Positions 31,111-43,589 of a DNA stretch of 64,000 nucleotides are shown here, piece by piece. The DNA is from Coptis chinensis. Taxonomy: Eukaryota > Streptophyta > Magnoliopsida > Ranunculales > Ranunculaceae. Position numbers and translations under genes: made by a program. Position 1 is the stretch's first letter. Each line of letters starts with the position of its first letter. The DNA lies in contig JADFTS010000110.1 of assembly GCA_015680905.1 (NCBI GenBank), positions 88,371-152,370 of the forward strand, read 5' to 3'. Under the pieces are notes generated by a model. The model had not been told where the DNA came from. It did no database searches and worked only from the letters and a program-made list of their open reading frames with translations.

Positions 31111-32136
31111 ATGGAAGAAGAAAACCTCTCTCAAAAACACTCAGCAATGATTTCCCGTCTCGAAAATCTCCACCAATCACGTCTCCAACAACAAGCCATC
31201 TCACGTTCTAATAACAACTCTTCCGACTCCACGTCATCATTAGAATCCACTAAATCATTTTTACAAAATTTCACCACATCTAAAAACACAATCCAATCCC
31301 AACTCAACCACGTCACAGATCCCAATACAAAACCGTATCTCGAAAACATCTCACTCTCGATTACAAATCTCGAGAAAATGGTAGCTGAAAATTCTTACTA
31401 TTTACCCAATTACGAAATCCGTTCTTCACTCAAAACCATTTCTGACTTGAGAGCCAAGCTAGAAATTGCCAATGCAGAATTACTACCCAAGAAAAAATTC
31501 TCATTCAAAAATAAGTCCACCACTAAGAATGTAGTTCAAGAAAAGATGCTGCTGGAAAATGTAGTGGAAGAGAAGATTCGGGTGCGCGAGACGGAGGGGT
31601 TTAAGGATAAAGAAGGGGCTTTACTAGTGAAGAGTTTTGGTGATTTGGAAGAAGAGGGAGGAGGGGAATTTAGTTTAAGTAATTTGATTTCGTGCGAAAT
31701 TCGGATAACGGGGAAATGTAGAGCGGTTTTTATACATAAGTTGAAGAGTTGTCGAGTTTTTATAGGACCAATAATGGGTTCAATACATATTGAAGAAGTG
31801 GAGGATTGTTTGTTTATGTTGGCATCACATCAGATTAGAATACATTTTGCTAAGAAATGTGATTTTTATTTACGTGTTAGAAGTAGGCCGATTATTGAGG
31901 ATAGTAATGGTGTTAGGTTTGGTCCTTATTTGTTGGATTATGATGGGATTGAGAAGCATTTGAAAGAATGTAGTCTTGATGAAGATACTGGTAATTGGGA
32001 AAATGTTGATGATTTTAGGTGGTTAAGAGCGGTGCAATCTCCGAATTGGTGTGTTATACCGGAGGAAGAATGCGTTGGGGTTGTTAACATTTCGGGTTTG
32101 GAGACCCCTGCAGTGAAAAGAGTCGGGGAATTTTAA
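31111..32136 (+). CDS. TFCC: Tubulin-folding cofactor C (TBCC)
   Basis: An intact intronless ORF of 341 residues. The upstream in-frame codon at 31081 is TTG, so the first ATG (31111, context AAAAATGG) is the start. Residues 1-120 form the charged helical N-terminal spectrin-like domain typical of TBCC, with a Ser-rich linker (about 31-48). A Lys/Glu-rich linker follows (125-185), then the C-terminal cofactor-C beta-helix domain (about 186-335). The domain carries the diagnostic ASHQIRIHFAKKCDFYLRVR and SRPIIED motifs; Arg243 in QIRIH matches the arginine finger that stimulates GTP hydrolysis by beta-tubulin. The protein completes folding of the alpha/beta-tubulin dimer with cofactors D and E in the cytosol. 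The Arabidopsis counterpart is called PORCINO. No frame damage, so probably functional. It is the best-supported host gene in the window. Confidence 0.92.
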   Translation: MEEENLSQKHSAMISRLENLHQSRLQQQAISRSNNNSSDSTSSLESTKSFLQNFTTSKNTIQSQLNHVTDPNTKPYLENISLSITNLEKMVAENSYYLPNYEIRSSLKTISDLRAKLEIANAELLPKKKFSFKNKSTTKNVVQEKMLLENVVEEKIRVRETEGFKDKEGALLVKSFGDLEEEGGGEFSLSNLISCEIRITGKCRAVFIHKLKSCRVFIGPIMGSIHIEEVEDCLFMLASHQIRIHFAKKCDFYLRVRSRPIIEDSNGVRFGPYLLDYDGIEKHLKECSLDEDTGNWENVDDFRWLRAVQSPNWCVIPEEECVGVVNISGLETPAVKRVGEF

Positions 32137-35100
32137 CATTGCAGGTAAATTTTCTTCACTGTATTGGAAGTATTGATATAAATGAATTTAACATTGTATT
32201 AGTTATGTTATGTAATTGTAGTTTTGTTTAATGGAAATTTAGTGTTGAGTAGTTTCTTGTCGTTGTCAATAATGAAAGAATAATTGAATGTTATAGCTCT
32301 TTCAACTTGTTAGGCTCAAAGTTGTGGATGATGGAATGTATCTCTTTCAACTTGTTACTGTGTTGCGCTTAAACTTGAGATTTCCATCATCTACAGCTCA
32401 AGCGCAGTGAAGACAAGTGCAGATAAATGTGACAAATTGACTGTTGGAAGAACATCCATGGAATTACAGATTTGATTGATGCAATAGGGAGTTTGGAAAA
32501 CCTGATTGTATAACTTATGGATGTAGTCCCAATTTCCAGTGATTATAGGATTTGTCTCTGTAAACACATAATGCTCCGCTTGCCACATACACGAACAGAC
32601 TTCATTAGGATCTGTTTTTCGTGAGGGTCAGCGGTCAGGCTATCTGAGAGGGCATTCTCTGTCATCGTTATTTCATTCTTGGTGATGAAAAAATAGTTGT
32701 AGAGATTAAGATTTATATAGTTCTGGCTTTGCTGCAAATAATGCGCATAGTGACTGATGATTTCCAGAGCATCTGCAACTCCAGTGTCTTGTTTTATTGA
32801 TGGTCTCCTTGTTCTCCTGTGTTTGGTTATGGTTTGCTTCCCCCTTTACTTGGAGACCCGAGAGTTTTGAGTTAGGGCCTTAGCTGGTATCTTTGATATT
32901 GTTCAGACGATTTAAACTTAATGCAAGCTTAAGTCAGAATTTATAAAAGCAATATGTTTGTTTGCAAATTGCAAACGTGGCATACTTTATTTGGTTAAAT
33001 AGGAAATCAATCATTTACTCTCTAAGGAAGCCCATATGCATCCACACTCATTACAAACTGAAGCCTTAAAATCAATTATCCACCCCCTTCTTCCTCTACC
33101 TAACAATTGGGAGATCAGATTTGTTTGCTTTTCATTGATGACTCTTTCTCTTACGAAGATTCACCAGTTGTGAAGGCACTATAATCTGGAAATGGCTTTG
33201 ATAAATTTATCTATGCAGGAAGCACAGAATCTGGTGTGCGAGGTCCAGAGGAAGCAATATCATTACCTTGTGGGAAGGGGTTCAAAAAGCATGAACTCTG
33301 GGAATCAACAACATGGTGGTTGGATGTGAGTGCAAGAGTTGATGGATCCTACTTCTCAGTCTAGTACTCAGTCCGTCTCTAGCTTCTGTTTTGTCTGTGA
33401 ATTGTGATTGTCTACTTTCTTAAACACTATGTTAGGAAGTTTCAACTATTTCTCTATTATAATTCAATGTGGTAGACCTGTAGAACGTATCACATGAGCA
33501 TACCTGTTAGCACTGAAGTGTGTGAGCTACAACTTGGTCTAATGAATCTGCTAGCTGCTTACTTAGTGTGTTAATTTGTACTTCCTCTGTTATCTATTTA
33601 TCTGCTATAAATTTTGAATGAAAATACCTTTCGCTTTACATTTTTGAATGATAGTATCTTTTGCAACAAGGAAAAAGAAACATGTTTTTTCTAAAAACAA
33701 ATGGGGGACCTAGGACTATTGTAACGCCTCACCCTCTACGCACAACCTAAAATTGAACATTGAGTACTACCATCCATCACAGAGACCTTCATTCTCAAGC
33801 TTTTTTGTGAGATAAATGTCTTCAAATTTATTCTGACATTCACATGTCTTCACCTGGATCAGTCATGGAATATCAATTTAGTGGGATAACAAATTCGCAG
33901 AAGTACCAATGTCCAAGGATCAGACTTATTGGACCGAAGTCATATGGATTAAATTATCTTTCGCTAAACACTCTTTTTTGTCACTTGGCTTGCAGCTTAA
34001 GAAACAGTACTCACTTGGGATTTTGTGTGGTCGGGACCAAGGAGTTCACAGAGGAGTCAAGCACTGTACTAACACCCAAAGGCATCATAGACAAGACGAG
34101 TTTGGATCAGACCTAGCATCACTGGCCAACCAGTTTCGACTAGACCTATCCTCCAGTTCAGTAGTACAAGTTACAAGCTTATCTCCTGAAAGCGTGACTT
34201 ACCCCTTTCTTTTGAATGTGTGTATGTTCTGAGTGTAATGGCTACACATTTAGGTGTTAGACTAAAAGTTTGTTGCAGTTTCGGTAACCATGCCTAGAAG
34301 CAGCAGCAATCTAAATAGAATCACACGTAAGCTCCGTATGTTAACTAGTTAATTTAGCTCTTCCACACAGCTGGAAAAGCATTTAACACTACTCAAAGAA
34401 CAGCAGTTTTCGAACCCTCAACTCAGGCAAGCCCTTGTTCAAGCTCGTGGGATAGTAGCACTTTTGCAATTGTACAGAGTCTTTTAATGTAGCCAAGTTA
34501 CTTCATTTGTTTGCTGTCAATGCCTCTCTCTATGTTTTATTGAATGAGAGTTTTTGTCGATCTGTGTTGCTTCGTTATTTCTTTTTTCGGCAAAGTTTTG
34601 GTCGAAATTCTAAGAATCCATAAGCAGTACAGCTCAACCGTAACTGTGGTAGCAAAATTGAGATTTTGTCTTAGTGGTGTAAAAATAGACCTGATGCTTT
34701 TTAAACTCAACTTTTTGCATCATAGTGGCGAAGTTAGTTTTACCAGTGAAGAGATCATCTTTACTGAAAATCAATAAACGGAAAGTTTAACAATGTATGA
34801 GCCCACACTGGATTATAAAAAGCAACATTTGAATTTTGAAGACATTTTCTCATTCCAACAAAAATTAAACTACAACTATTGGCATCAGTGCCGTCAGAAT
34901 GGTACATATGAACTTCATTAGGAAAACAAAATCTGCTTTATTTACTAAATCTGTAATTTGGTGTACTGTTGTGGCATAATACCACCCCATGAAGTAAAAT
35001 TCTGACACTATACAACGTTTTCTGACTGAGATAAACTTCACAATTAACTTTCTTGCTCTGAAAGAGAGAAGTGTACAACATTGGCACTTGAGGGAAAGAG

Positions 35101-35250
35101 GTGAAAGAAGTGAAAGAAGTTTGCATGTATAGTTCTCTTCCGGCAACTATTTCTCAAAGGCAGAACTGAGGTATTCCTATACATGAGCTTCTGTATGTCA
35201 AGACTCAACCAATTCAAAGATCCAATTGGCAGTATTCCATAGGTTGACTG
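32137..35250. other. Intergenic, no confident gene
   Basis: The first few hundred bases are the TBCC 3' flank. Several exon-like bits (plus strand near 33215-33330; QLEKHLTLLKEQQFSNPQLR near 34370-34480; minus strand 32391-32737) could be remnants of other genes, but none could be identified. Confidence 0.4.
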
Positions 35251-35266
35251 ATGATGGCAACCACCC

Positions 35267-35595
35267 TCAGTACGCTGATTCCCCCATCTCGACACAGAAG
35301 GTGAATAGCCATCTAGAACTTGATGATGGCAAATCGGCTCTTTGTCGAGTCTTGTTTCTACTGTGAGGATGACTCTTATTTTTACCTTTCTCAGGGTTGC
35401 CTTGATTGCCTTCATCATTGTTCTTAGGACTTCTATTCCTCTCTTTACCATGACTCCGATGTCTGCTCCTTCTAGAAGAGGTTCCAACCTCTGGTGGTAG
35501 ATCACTCAAATTTTCTCTGGGATGACTAGCGTGTTCACTAGTTGGGAAAACATCCTTAATCCTCCATATAATAACTTCACCACCAACGGCCAGAA
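35267..35595 (-). CDS. Basic Ser/Arg/Asn-rich C-terminal exon, unrecognised
   Basis: A minus-strand frame reading GEVIIWRIKDVFPTSEHASH, LSDLPPEVGTSSRRSRHRSH and NKSHPHSRNKTRQRADLPSS, ending at 35267. The low-complexity basic tail resembles a nuclear or RNA-associated disordered region. The frame is open to about 35595 with no ATG in it, so it would be a terminal exon. No upstream exon could be identified. It lies just downstream of the PPR gene stop, on the same strand. Confidence 0.35.
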
Positions 35596-35888
35596 GACCT
35601 TCATCTTAACATTTCCTCAGTAACTTAACAAGATAATATCTTCTTCTCCTTGGAGAAGCCCACAAAGTCTCCTTCTTCTTCTTCTCCTTCTGTTCTATCC
35701 GGCCTCTCAGCAATGATAACAGGAATAAGTAGCATTGACGTATAGTAAACAAGCAATTTAGCTAACACATTTAACAAGAAAAGGAACCTCGCACCATCTA
35801 AAAGAAGCTTGCTTTTTCATCCTCCTAAACTCCTTTGGAAAGCTTTTCCATAGCTTAGCTATTACCCAGCACATAGCTAAGTTACCCC

Positions 35889-38000
35889 TCACCAATAGTC
35901 GTTGCATGAGCATAAACCATCCTTGAAATGATGGAATCTATTGGCATCCCTCAATATGATCTCTCGGTCTGTTATCTTTGCAATCAATTTAATTGCCGAA
36001 TGACAATCCCCACATACACGGAGGTTCTTCATTACTCGAATAGGCATTCCTTTCGGAACCTTCAACAGCCCAAATGCTACAGCCAACTTCTCGCTGTGGT
36101 GACCTAAGTTATGTACCTTCTGCTCCTCATCGACATCATGCAACACCTAAGCTACCATCAGGGGAATAGCCAGCATCTCTTAACATGCCACCCAATTTTT
36201 CCAACATTGCCATAATCATTGTCTGCTCAGGGTGGCTCTCACTATCTCCTCCTGTAAACATATGGACTTTCTTCTCAACATCAATCCAGCTATAACCAGG
36301 AAACTTTCTCACCTTCCTTATCTTCATACATGTCCTCAGCTCTTCAACATCTTCCCATCTCTTTTTCGAAGCATAAATATTAGATAGTAAGATATAATGC
36401 CCAGCATTTTGGGGCTCAAGCTGAACAAGTTTCCTAGCTGCTACTTCAGCCACCTCCATGTTCATGTGCATTCTGCATGCCCCTAACAATGCGCCCCAGA
36501 TAACATCATCTGCTTGAATGGGCATATTCTCAATCATGTTCAACGCTTTGTGGACGAGGCCCGTTCGGCCAAGCAGATCAACCACGCAAGCATAATGTTC
36601 AGCAGTTGGCTCCACTGAATACTTCAATCTCATACTCTCAAAAAATTTCATTCCATCCTCAACTCTCCCTGTATAGCTACAGGCTGAAAGAATGCCTATG
36701 AAGGTAACATCGTCGGGTAACATTCCCGCAGAACACATTTCTTGAAAAACTTGCAAGGCTTCATCCCCTAAACCATGTTGCGCATATCCTGTGATCATTG
36801 AATTCCACATCACAACATCCTTCGGAGAAAATCTTTCGAACAATCTTTTAGCCTTAACAAGATCACCACACTTAATATACATTGTGATCAAAGCTGAGGC
36901 AATAAACACCTCCAAAGCAAGCTCAGATTTGGCTACCACTGCATGAATTTGCCTACCTTGATCAAGAGTTGCCAAGCTGGAGCAAGCATTAAGAATACTA
37001 ATGAAAGAAGGAAAATTTGGTCGAACTCCTGCTCTTTGCATTAGAGTAAATAGGTTGAGTGTTTCCAGTTCAAAACCATTTCGCTCATACCCCTTTATCA
37101 TTGCACTCCACGTTCCATCATCCTTTTCTTTCATGTGATCAAAAAGTTTTATCGCTTCATCTAACTTCCCATTCTGGCCAAACCCAAGAATCATTGCATT
37201 ACAAGCAACAACCGACCTCTCAGGCATCCTCTTGAATAGCTCAAAGGCTTCATCAAGTCTTCCACTCTGTGTATAACCTGTCAGCATTGCTGTCCAAGAC
37301 ACTTCATTCCTCTCCGGCATCGCCTCAAACATCTTTCTAGCAACATCCACTTGTAAATTCTGCGTATAACCCGTTATCATCGTTGTCCAAGACACCACAT
37401 TTCTTTTTCGCATGGTTTCAAAAGCTCCCTCGCTTCACTCATACGCCCTTCTTGACAATACCCAGCAATCATATTAGTCCAAGTAACAACATCCTTCTCC
37501 GGCATACTATCAAAAAGTCGTCTAGCCTCATCGACCCTTCTCGCTCGAATAAGACCACCCAACATAACAGTCCACGAAACAATATTCCTCTCGGGCATTT
37601 GCCAAAAAAGTGACTCAGCTTCTTCAATTACACCCTCTTGAACATACCCTCTAACCATTGAAGTCCAAGAAACCACATTCTTCTCAGGCATACTATCAAA
37701 CACTCTCCTCGCTTCTTTAACCATTTTATTCTTCACATACCCAGAAACCAAACCATTCCAAGAAGCTAAGTTTCTCTCAGGCATTATATCAAATAAATTC
37801 TTAGCTTCTCGATGTCGACGACATTGGAAATACCCAGCAATAATTGCATTCCATGATATAATGCTTCTTTCAGGCATTTCATCAAATATCTTCTGTGCAC
37901 GGTCAATTTTCCCAAGTCGCCCATAGTGAGAAATACGATTATTTGCTGAAATGATAGCTTCTGTACAATGTTTTAGACATTGGGTCGACGGGAAGTTCAT
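35889..38000 (-). pseudogene. PLS-DYW pentatricopeptide protein with two frameshifts
   Basis: The locus encodes nearly the whole of a DYW-class PPR protein in three abutting frames: 38000-37377, 37413-36136 and 36146-35889. It starts at an ATG with a short N-terminus, then about a dozen tandem P/L/S repeats (many ending in MPERNVVSW-like motifs). The E/E+ region (HPEQTMIMAMLEKLGGMLRD) and a DYW domain follow, with HSEKLAVAF (zinc-binding His and catalytic Glu), RVCGDCH, and the terminal CNDYW. It resembles the Arabidopsis mitochondrial protein encoded by At1g56690, recalled from memory. Frameshift 1 is one base missing in a T-run near 37419-37423; frameshift 2 is one base extra near 36146. 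Everything else is intact, so either the gene died recently or the assembly has two indel errors. Role if intact: C-to-U editing of specific organelle transcripts. Confidence 0.85.
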
Positions 38001-38262
38001 TAATAATAAATAAATTAGAACCAGGACTTAATTTTGGCGGGAAATAGGACCTGTAATTACATAATTTGGTGAAGGGCCGAGCTAGTTGGACTTGGATTTG
38101 GGCTCGGGTCATTCTTAGTTGAGCCCAAACAAATTTTCTCTGGGTTTGTGTTGAGCCCGAATAGATTTTCAACCGTTTTTAAGCCCATACCCCATAGGCC
38201 CATACTCATACTAGTATTCAACTTCTTTTTTGTTTTGATTATACCAACACCAAGATAATAAA

Positions 38263-38400
38263 TCAAAGACTATTAATACTGAGTAGTGGGAAATGCTCGG
38301 AAATGCTCCCAGTGACCCACGTCAGCCCCTTTTTTCTCTCTGAGATTGACACATCAGATTTTTCATAAAAAAAGAAATTCTACGCCCTTTTTTGCGGATT
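38263..38400 (+). repeat. Helitron-family 5' end, copy 1
   Basis: Aligns with the reverse complement of 57355-57492, including AATGCTCCCAGTGA, CACGTCAGCCCC and TTTTTTCTCT. Two AAATGCTC units occur in this copy. Confidence 0.75.
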
Positions 38401-38651
38401 TCAATTGTTCGTAACCCAAAATAGATAAAAACATCTCTCCACGTTATTTTTTCAATTCTACATAACACTCCCAACTCTCCAAAAAAAAAATTCATCTCTT
38501 CAAACCCTCTCTCTTATTTTTCTCTTCTTCCAAAATTAAACTAAGAATGATAGAGTGATGTCAAAATTAAACGTCAGCTTCATTATCATCAACTCCCTAT
38601 TGATTAGTTCAAGCAATTTTTGAGGACAAAACTCAGTTGTACATGGATTTC

Positions 38652-38780
38652 TTGGTTCGTCCAATTCTAATCCATTTGATTCCGACTCGGACTCTGATGC
38701 TAAGAAAACCTTTACTCCTGCAAGACGTACTTCTTCAGAACCTATAATGCCGACTGGAGAGTTGGCGGTTAAGTGGTAAA
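38652..38780 (+). pseudogene. SNAP33-like (SNAP25 family) N-terminal fragment
   Basis: The plus strand reads SNSNPFDSDSDSDAKKTFTP then ARRTSSEPIMPTGELAVKW and stops. An NPFDSDSD box followed by ARRTSSEP is typical of the disordered N-terminus of plant SNAP33-type SNARE proteins. The SNARE helices are absent. Assignment is from a short motif. Confidence 0.55.
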
Positions 38781-39204
38781 AAACTAAGCATGGTACATCT
38801 TCCCTGTGGATGTGAATAGTACAGAAAATATAATCTTTCCTCTATAAAGAAAACCCCTTAGGTAACCGTTCTGGATTTTTGTTTGTCCTAATTTATCCTC
38901 ATTGATATCTTCTATTTACGACCTCCTATATTGCATCTAAGATAAAATCTGATATTTATTTAATAAGCTACAAATGTCATTAAAATATAATTATCTCAAG
39001 TCAACAATTTCAAAACCATAATTCTGAAGATGCCCAGACACAAAACTTTCAGGAAATGGACTGTTGCTGTAACTTATTGCTATTCCTTTAAAACATTGTT
39101 CTGTACATTCATTGTTTTTCTTTGTTCGTGGCAGAGAAAAATCAGATGACAGGATTGGCAATAGCTGTTGCAAGCATGAAGTCTGGTGAATGTGTTTTGC
39201 TGCA

Positions 39205-39720
39205 TGTGGGTTGGTGCTGCTATGAAGTTGTTTGAGGAGTTGAAGAATCGGAAGGATTCCAGACCTTATGTGATTACTTATAATTATATTATAAATGGAG
39301 GCACTTGAGTTGCAGAAAGATATGTTAGTTTCAGATGTAAAGCCAAATGTTGTTACATATAATGCACTGATTGAGGGGTTTTGCAAGAAGGGGATGTTGA
39401 AAGAAGCTCACGAGCTGTTTCATAGTATGGCAGGACAAGGTATTACTCCAACAATTGGTACGTATAATACCTTGATTGATGCATACTGCAAGGATAGAAA
39501 AATGGAGGAAGCGGTTCTGTTGCATAGTGCAATGTCATTAGCAAGAGATGTTTGCAGTGATGATGTTTCGACTTATAATTGTTTGATTTCCGGCTTTTGT
39601 AAGGAAGGAAACAGGGAGGGTGCAAGAATAGGAATGCTTGAAGGACTATACAAACTTCTCATGCGCCGTACTCCCGTTCACTTTCGTCCTTGTTGGCTGC
39701 TTTCCTATTATACTTGACTT
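39205..39720 (+). pseudogene. P-type PPR protein fragment
   Basis: Successive repeats are readable: KLFEELKNRKDSRPYVITYN, then after a one-base shift VKPNVVTYNALIEGFCKKGM, GITPTIGTYNTLIDAYCKDR and DVSTYNCLISGFCKEGNREG. The canonical 35-residue spacing is kept for three repeats. The frame then runs into unrelated sequence that includes a repeat duplicated 0.5 kb downstream. It is a captured or decayed piece without start or end. The frameshift near 39297 and the foreign tail exclude function. Confidence 0.8.
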
Positions 39721-39820
39721 GAATCCATCCTGCAATAGTACAATGATATATCAAGATTGCCTACTGAAGCTCGATTCATTTATGGCTCGCAAGAATGTAT
39801 TACAAGACGACCGGAGCTTG
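39690..39820 (+). repeat. 130-bp direct repeat, copy 1 (copy 2 at 40222-40352)
   Basis: GGCTGCTTTCCTATTATACT...GAATGTATTACAAGA(C/T)GACCGGAGC occurs twice, about 530 bp apart, in the same orientation with few differences. It suggests local duplication inside Helitron 1. Confidence 0.85.
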
Positions 39821-40221
39821 AACTTATTTTTCATCCCTTTTGAAAAAAACGACTCCAGCTTGAACATAGTTTTTTTTTTTTTAGATCATAGAACATAGTT
39901 ACTCTATAGTACGAATCCTAGAGTTCTTTTTAGCCAATCAATTAATTGATGTATCCATTCTATTTGCATGTAGCTGTATTGTTATAGTTTTTTGCAGAAA
40001 ATGAGATGAAATCCAACAGATGTCCTTGCATGGAATGTATAGTATTTGGCAGCGTGTCGACTGTCCAGGTAAGGTTCTCACCAAATGCTCAATTCTATAT
40101 TAAGTACAAATATGGCTGAGAAAGAAAATGAGGACTTCCTTATTGTTACATGAAAAGATTAAAGTATAGTATCATTTGCTCATTTGACTTCCTTATTTTT
40201 TAAGGAAGTGGGATATTTTTG

Positions 40222-40352
40222 TGGGGGCTGCTTTCCTATTATACTTGACTTGAATCCATCCTGCAATACTACAATGATATATCAACAGTCCCTACTGAAG
40301 TTCGATTATTTTATGGCTCGCAAGAATGTATTACAAGATGACCGGAGCCTTA
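40222..40352 (+). repeat. 130-bp direct repeat, copy 2
   Basis: See 39690-39820. The copy starts at GGCTGCTTTCC and ends at GACCGGAGCC. Confidence 0.85.
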
Positions 40353-40359
40353 AGAGAGA

Positions 40360-42960
40360 GTGATCAACATTTTTGGGGGAGAATACATTTGTGTTTATCG
40401 GAGAAAGCATGCTCTATTGCTGCTGGAATTGATTGAGGACAGCTGATTTGTGTAATGGCGAAAACATGCTAGATGACATAGCCTGATTAGAATACCGGGG
40501 AGATGAGGACATCTCTGCACTGAAGAGGTCTTACAAATTTGATGGTGCTAGAGATTTTGTACGAATGGGGCGGTTGGCAGATGTAGGAATTAGCCGTGGT
40601 TAAGAGAAACATGATAATTCATTGAGGAGCGGCTGATGTTGATGTTGTTGTTGTTGTTGTGCTTCAAATTCCGCCAACAAGCTGAAATCATCAGCTTGAA
40701 TATCTCTTGCGTTAAGGGAAGATCTGAGACGACTATACTGGAGATTGCTTCCAAGAAGATGCAAGGTAGGAACATTTGATTTGAGTGTTAGAGATTCTAT
40801 TTTTTACGTGCTGGAATTCCTAACGTTTGCTCAATCTCTTGCACCAATATCGGATGCAGTGACTTATTGCCACTTTTCTCCTTCTTCAGTCGCTCTATTG
40901 CAAGGTATGCTTTTCTTGCAATAGTTTTTCTTCAATCGCTCAACTGTTTTTTGTTTTTTTTTTTCAACGTCAATATAAGTAATACTTCTATGGTTAATTA
41001 GGCGTTCTCTTAATTTTTATTTCAGTGAGTATAACAAACGGGTTTGTGGTGTTTCCGCGATGTTCTCAAAATTTGGTTAATGCGGGCTCAATAATTAGCT
41101 TTAAATATGTACACAATGTAAATCTTTGTCTTTAGGTGATTATCTTTAGCTTTAAATCTACGCCCTTTTTGGTTTCAGTTGAATTCTACGAGTTTGTTAT
41201 ACACCGGCTCGACTTTAATCATCCTCAATAGCATCTACACGACAACATATATCGCATAGTCTTTCTCATCCAAAGAATCCAGCAGCCTTAAGGTATCATC
41301 CTTGATTTCACGTAGATGAGGCGTGCTATTTCTTTTGATAACTCTACTATGGTACCATCACCATTTGTTCTTCTCTAAACGCTCTCACATTTACATTGAT
41401 TTCCGTGTTTTTTTTTTGTCTCTGATGCTTTTTTTCTCTTACTTTATTTATACATAGATTTATATATATTATATTCCCTACACTCATTAACTTATTTACT
41501 TGAATATATATATCCTCAATTCTGATGCAAACCTATTGGTTCTTAGAGAGAGAGAGAGTGAGTTTCCTTCGTTGGCTTTATTAGAGTTTTTCTGTTTGAC
41601 CAAACTCATGACTTGGATTACATGATAACTTTCCACTTTTTTTCTCTTGGTCCATATAAGTACGCCTGTTTGAGAGCCTACTATATATATTTATTTGATT
41701 GTGTGGTTTTAATATCCTTATTTCCCTATACTTCATATTTTTACTGATTTATCTATTTATCCCAGATTATTTGGTTTATGGCTTATCATTATTAATTTCC
41801 TATTCTTTTATCCTTTTCCTCTATTTATTCACGATTTTTTGGTTTCAAACTCTCTCATATATGGTAGCTACTCACATTTTCCAAGAAATGGAGAAGAAAT
41901 GTGTCTGATGCAAAGCTTGAGAGGAAGCTTGCAGTGAGCGAGAGGAACCAGTTGTCTTGCTCACTGAACGTGTATTGTACTTGGCAATCATCATGTTTCA
42001 TTGAAAGTGAAGCAAGAATTCAAGGTTGATAAATTGCTTCCTAACAAATTATTATTGTAGAAATAGTTGTTGTTGCAGCACTATAAAACGTATCGTCAAA
42101 CCTTGAATCACTTTGCAGGTTTTCGATAAACAATGGTACCAGCTCAAAGTATCTACTTTGGCAACAATCAAAGATCGAGAGGCTCTGGAGAAATTTTCAC
42201 AGGAGGAAAGACCATCAGTTGGTAAGCTTCATAGGCTTTGTGTTGGCTCACCTTTTTCAGTTTAAGTATATGATATGCATGACTTAACATATGTATATAA
42301 ATGAGTGCTTTGTGTTGGTGATGCTGAGATTTTTCGAATGTTTATTTTTTTATGATTTTGCAATCTGCGATTAATTTGCAATCAACTCCATTAATTATAT
42401 ATGTACTATGTAGTCTTAACTTTTTTTTACTTTTGACCATAAGGAAGAATCAAGCAAAATTACATCAGTATGTCATTGCTTGCAAATTATTTACACATCT
42501 ATTTTGAAAAACAATTATTGTTTAAAAAAATACCAAGGGCAACAAAACGCAATTGTGTAAAAAAATCAGGTGCTACATTGTATATAGGAATCCGAGTCAG
42601 AAAGCTTCGTGCAACTAACCTTTTAGTGTTGTTGTACGTAGTAGTTGTCCTCTTTTTAAAGTCTTCCCATTAGTAGTTGTTAATGAGTTTGTGGTTTGTC
42701 ATGTTAATTTCTTTCATTGCAGTAAGTGCTCTAAAATTGATATCAAAATTTTTATGATTGGAAGTGGATGCCGTTTCCAGTAGTGTATTTTTTTTTACTG
42801 TCCTTTTCTCATTTTTTAGTAACACCGCTTTTGATAAATCCAATTTCTTGCCAAATACTTCCGCTTTCTTCCCCAATTTAAAGAAGGATAAAAGGGTTTC
42901 GAACACTAGAACTCATCTATATTTTTTCTTGGTGCTGCTCATCATTTTTATTTTTTTGCT
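40360..42960. other. Interior of Helitron 1, mostly unassignable
   Basis: AT-rich. An exon-like segment at 42119-42221 is bounded by AG and GTAAGC and is open in two frames, but its protein is not recognised. No other coding signal. Confidence 0.4.
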
Positions 42961-42971
42961 TTTGCAGCAAA

Positions 42972-43063
42972 AAATTGCATTACACTGATCATTGGAAGAA
43001 AGATGAAGGCTCAATACAAATTGCATTACACTGATCATTGGAAGAAAGATGAAGGCTCAATAC
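42972..43063 (+). repeat. 46-bp tandem duplication
   Basis: AAATTGCATTACACTGATCA...GATGAAGGCTCAATAC is present twice back to back (42972-43017, 43018-43063) with perfect or near-perfect identity, so it is recent. Confidence 0.9.
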
Positions 43064-43589
43064 GTGTCTACATACTCCTTTCGCAATATGATTGCTTTCA
43101 CTTTCTAACTCTAAGATCAAATGGACCATTGTAAGTTCTTCTAGCTAATACCATAAACAATCCAGTTCATGATTAATCTTATAAATAGGCAGACTGAAGC
43201 CTACATTTGATTTGCATTTGCACACACTTTTTAAATTATTATGCCAAAGCCTAGATTGGCTATCTGGCTCTGTAGATGTGACTTTGGTATGTACTTTGGA
43301 ATATTTATAATTTAAACAGAACATTATGGTGCTTATTAAGGTTTTTGCTAATGTGGTTAATGTGTTTTCTGCCTCTAACCTGTGTCTTTTAATTTTCTAT
43401 TAAATCTTATTTAGCAATGTATTGAGATGCTATCACTTACGAAGAAGCCGTATTCTACTGAAGAGTACTTAACCACCACAAAAGTGCAAGTACGAGCTCA
43501 GGTCAACATGAGACATTCAAGATCAATTTGAAAGTTAATTACATGTTAAAAGTGCGTAAATTCTATGACTTAACATGAAACCCATTTGT

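Noticed and set aside
30839..31349. Minus-strand ORFs overlapping the TBCC start
   Set aside because: Antisense to a well-supported gene, with no domain resemblance.
35889..38000. Programmed ribosomal frameshifting in the PPR gene
   Set aside because: No slippery site plus structure is visible, two opposite shifts would be needed, and nuclear PPR genes are not known to use it.
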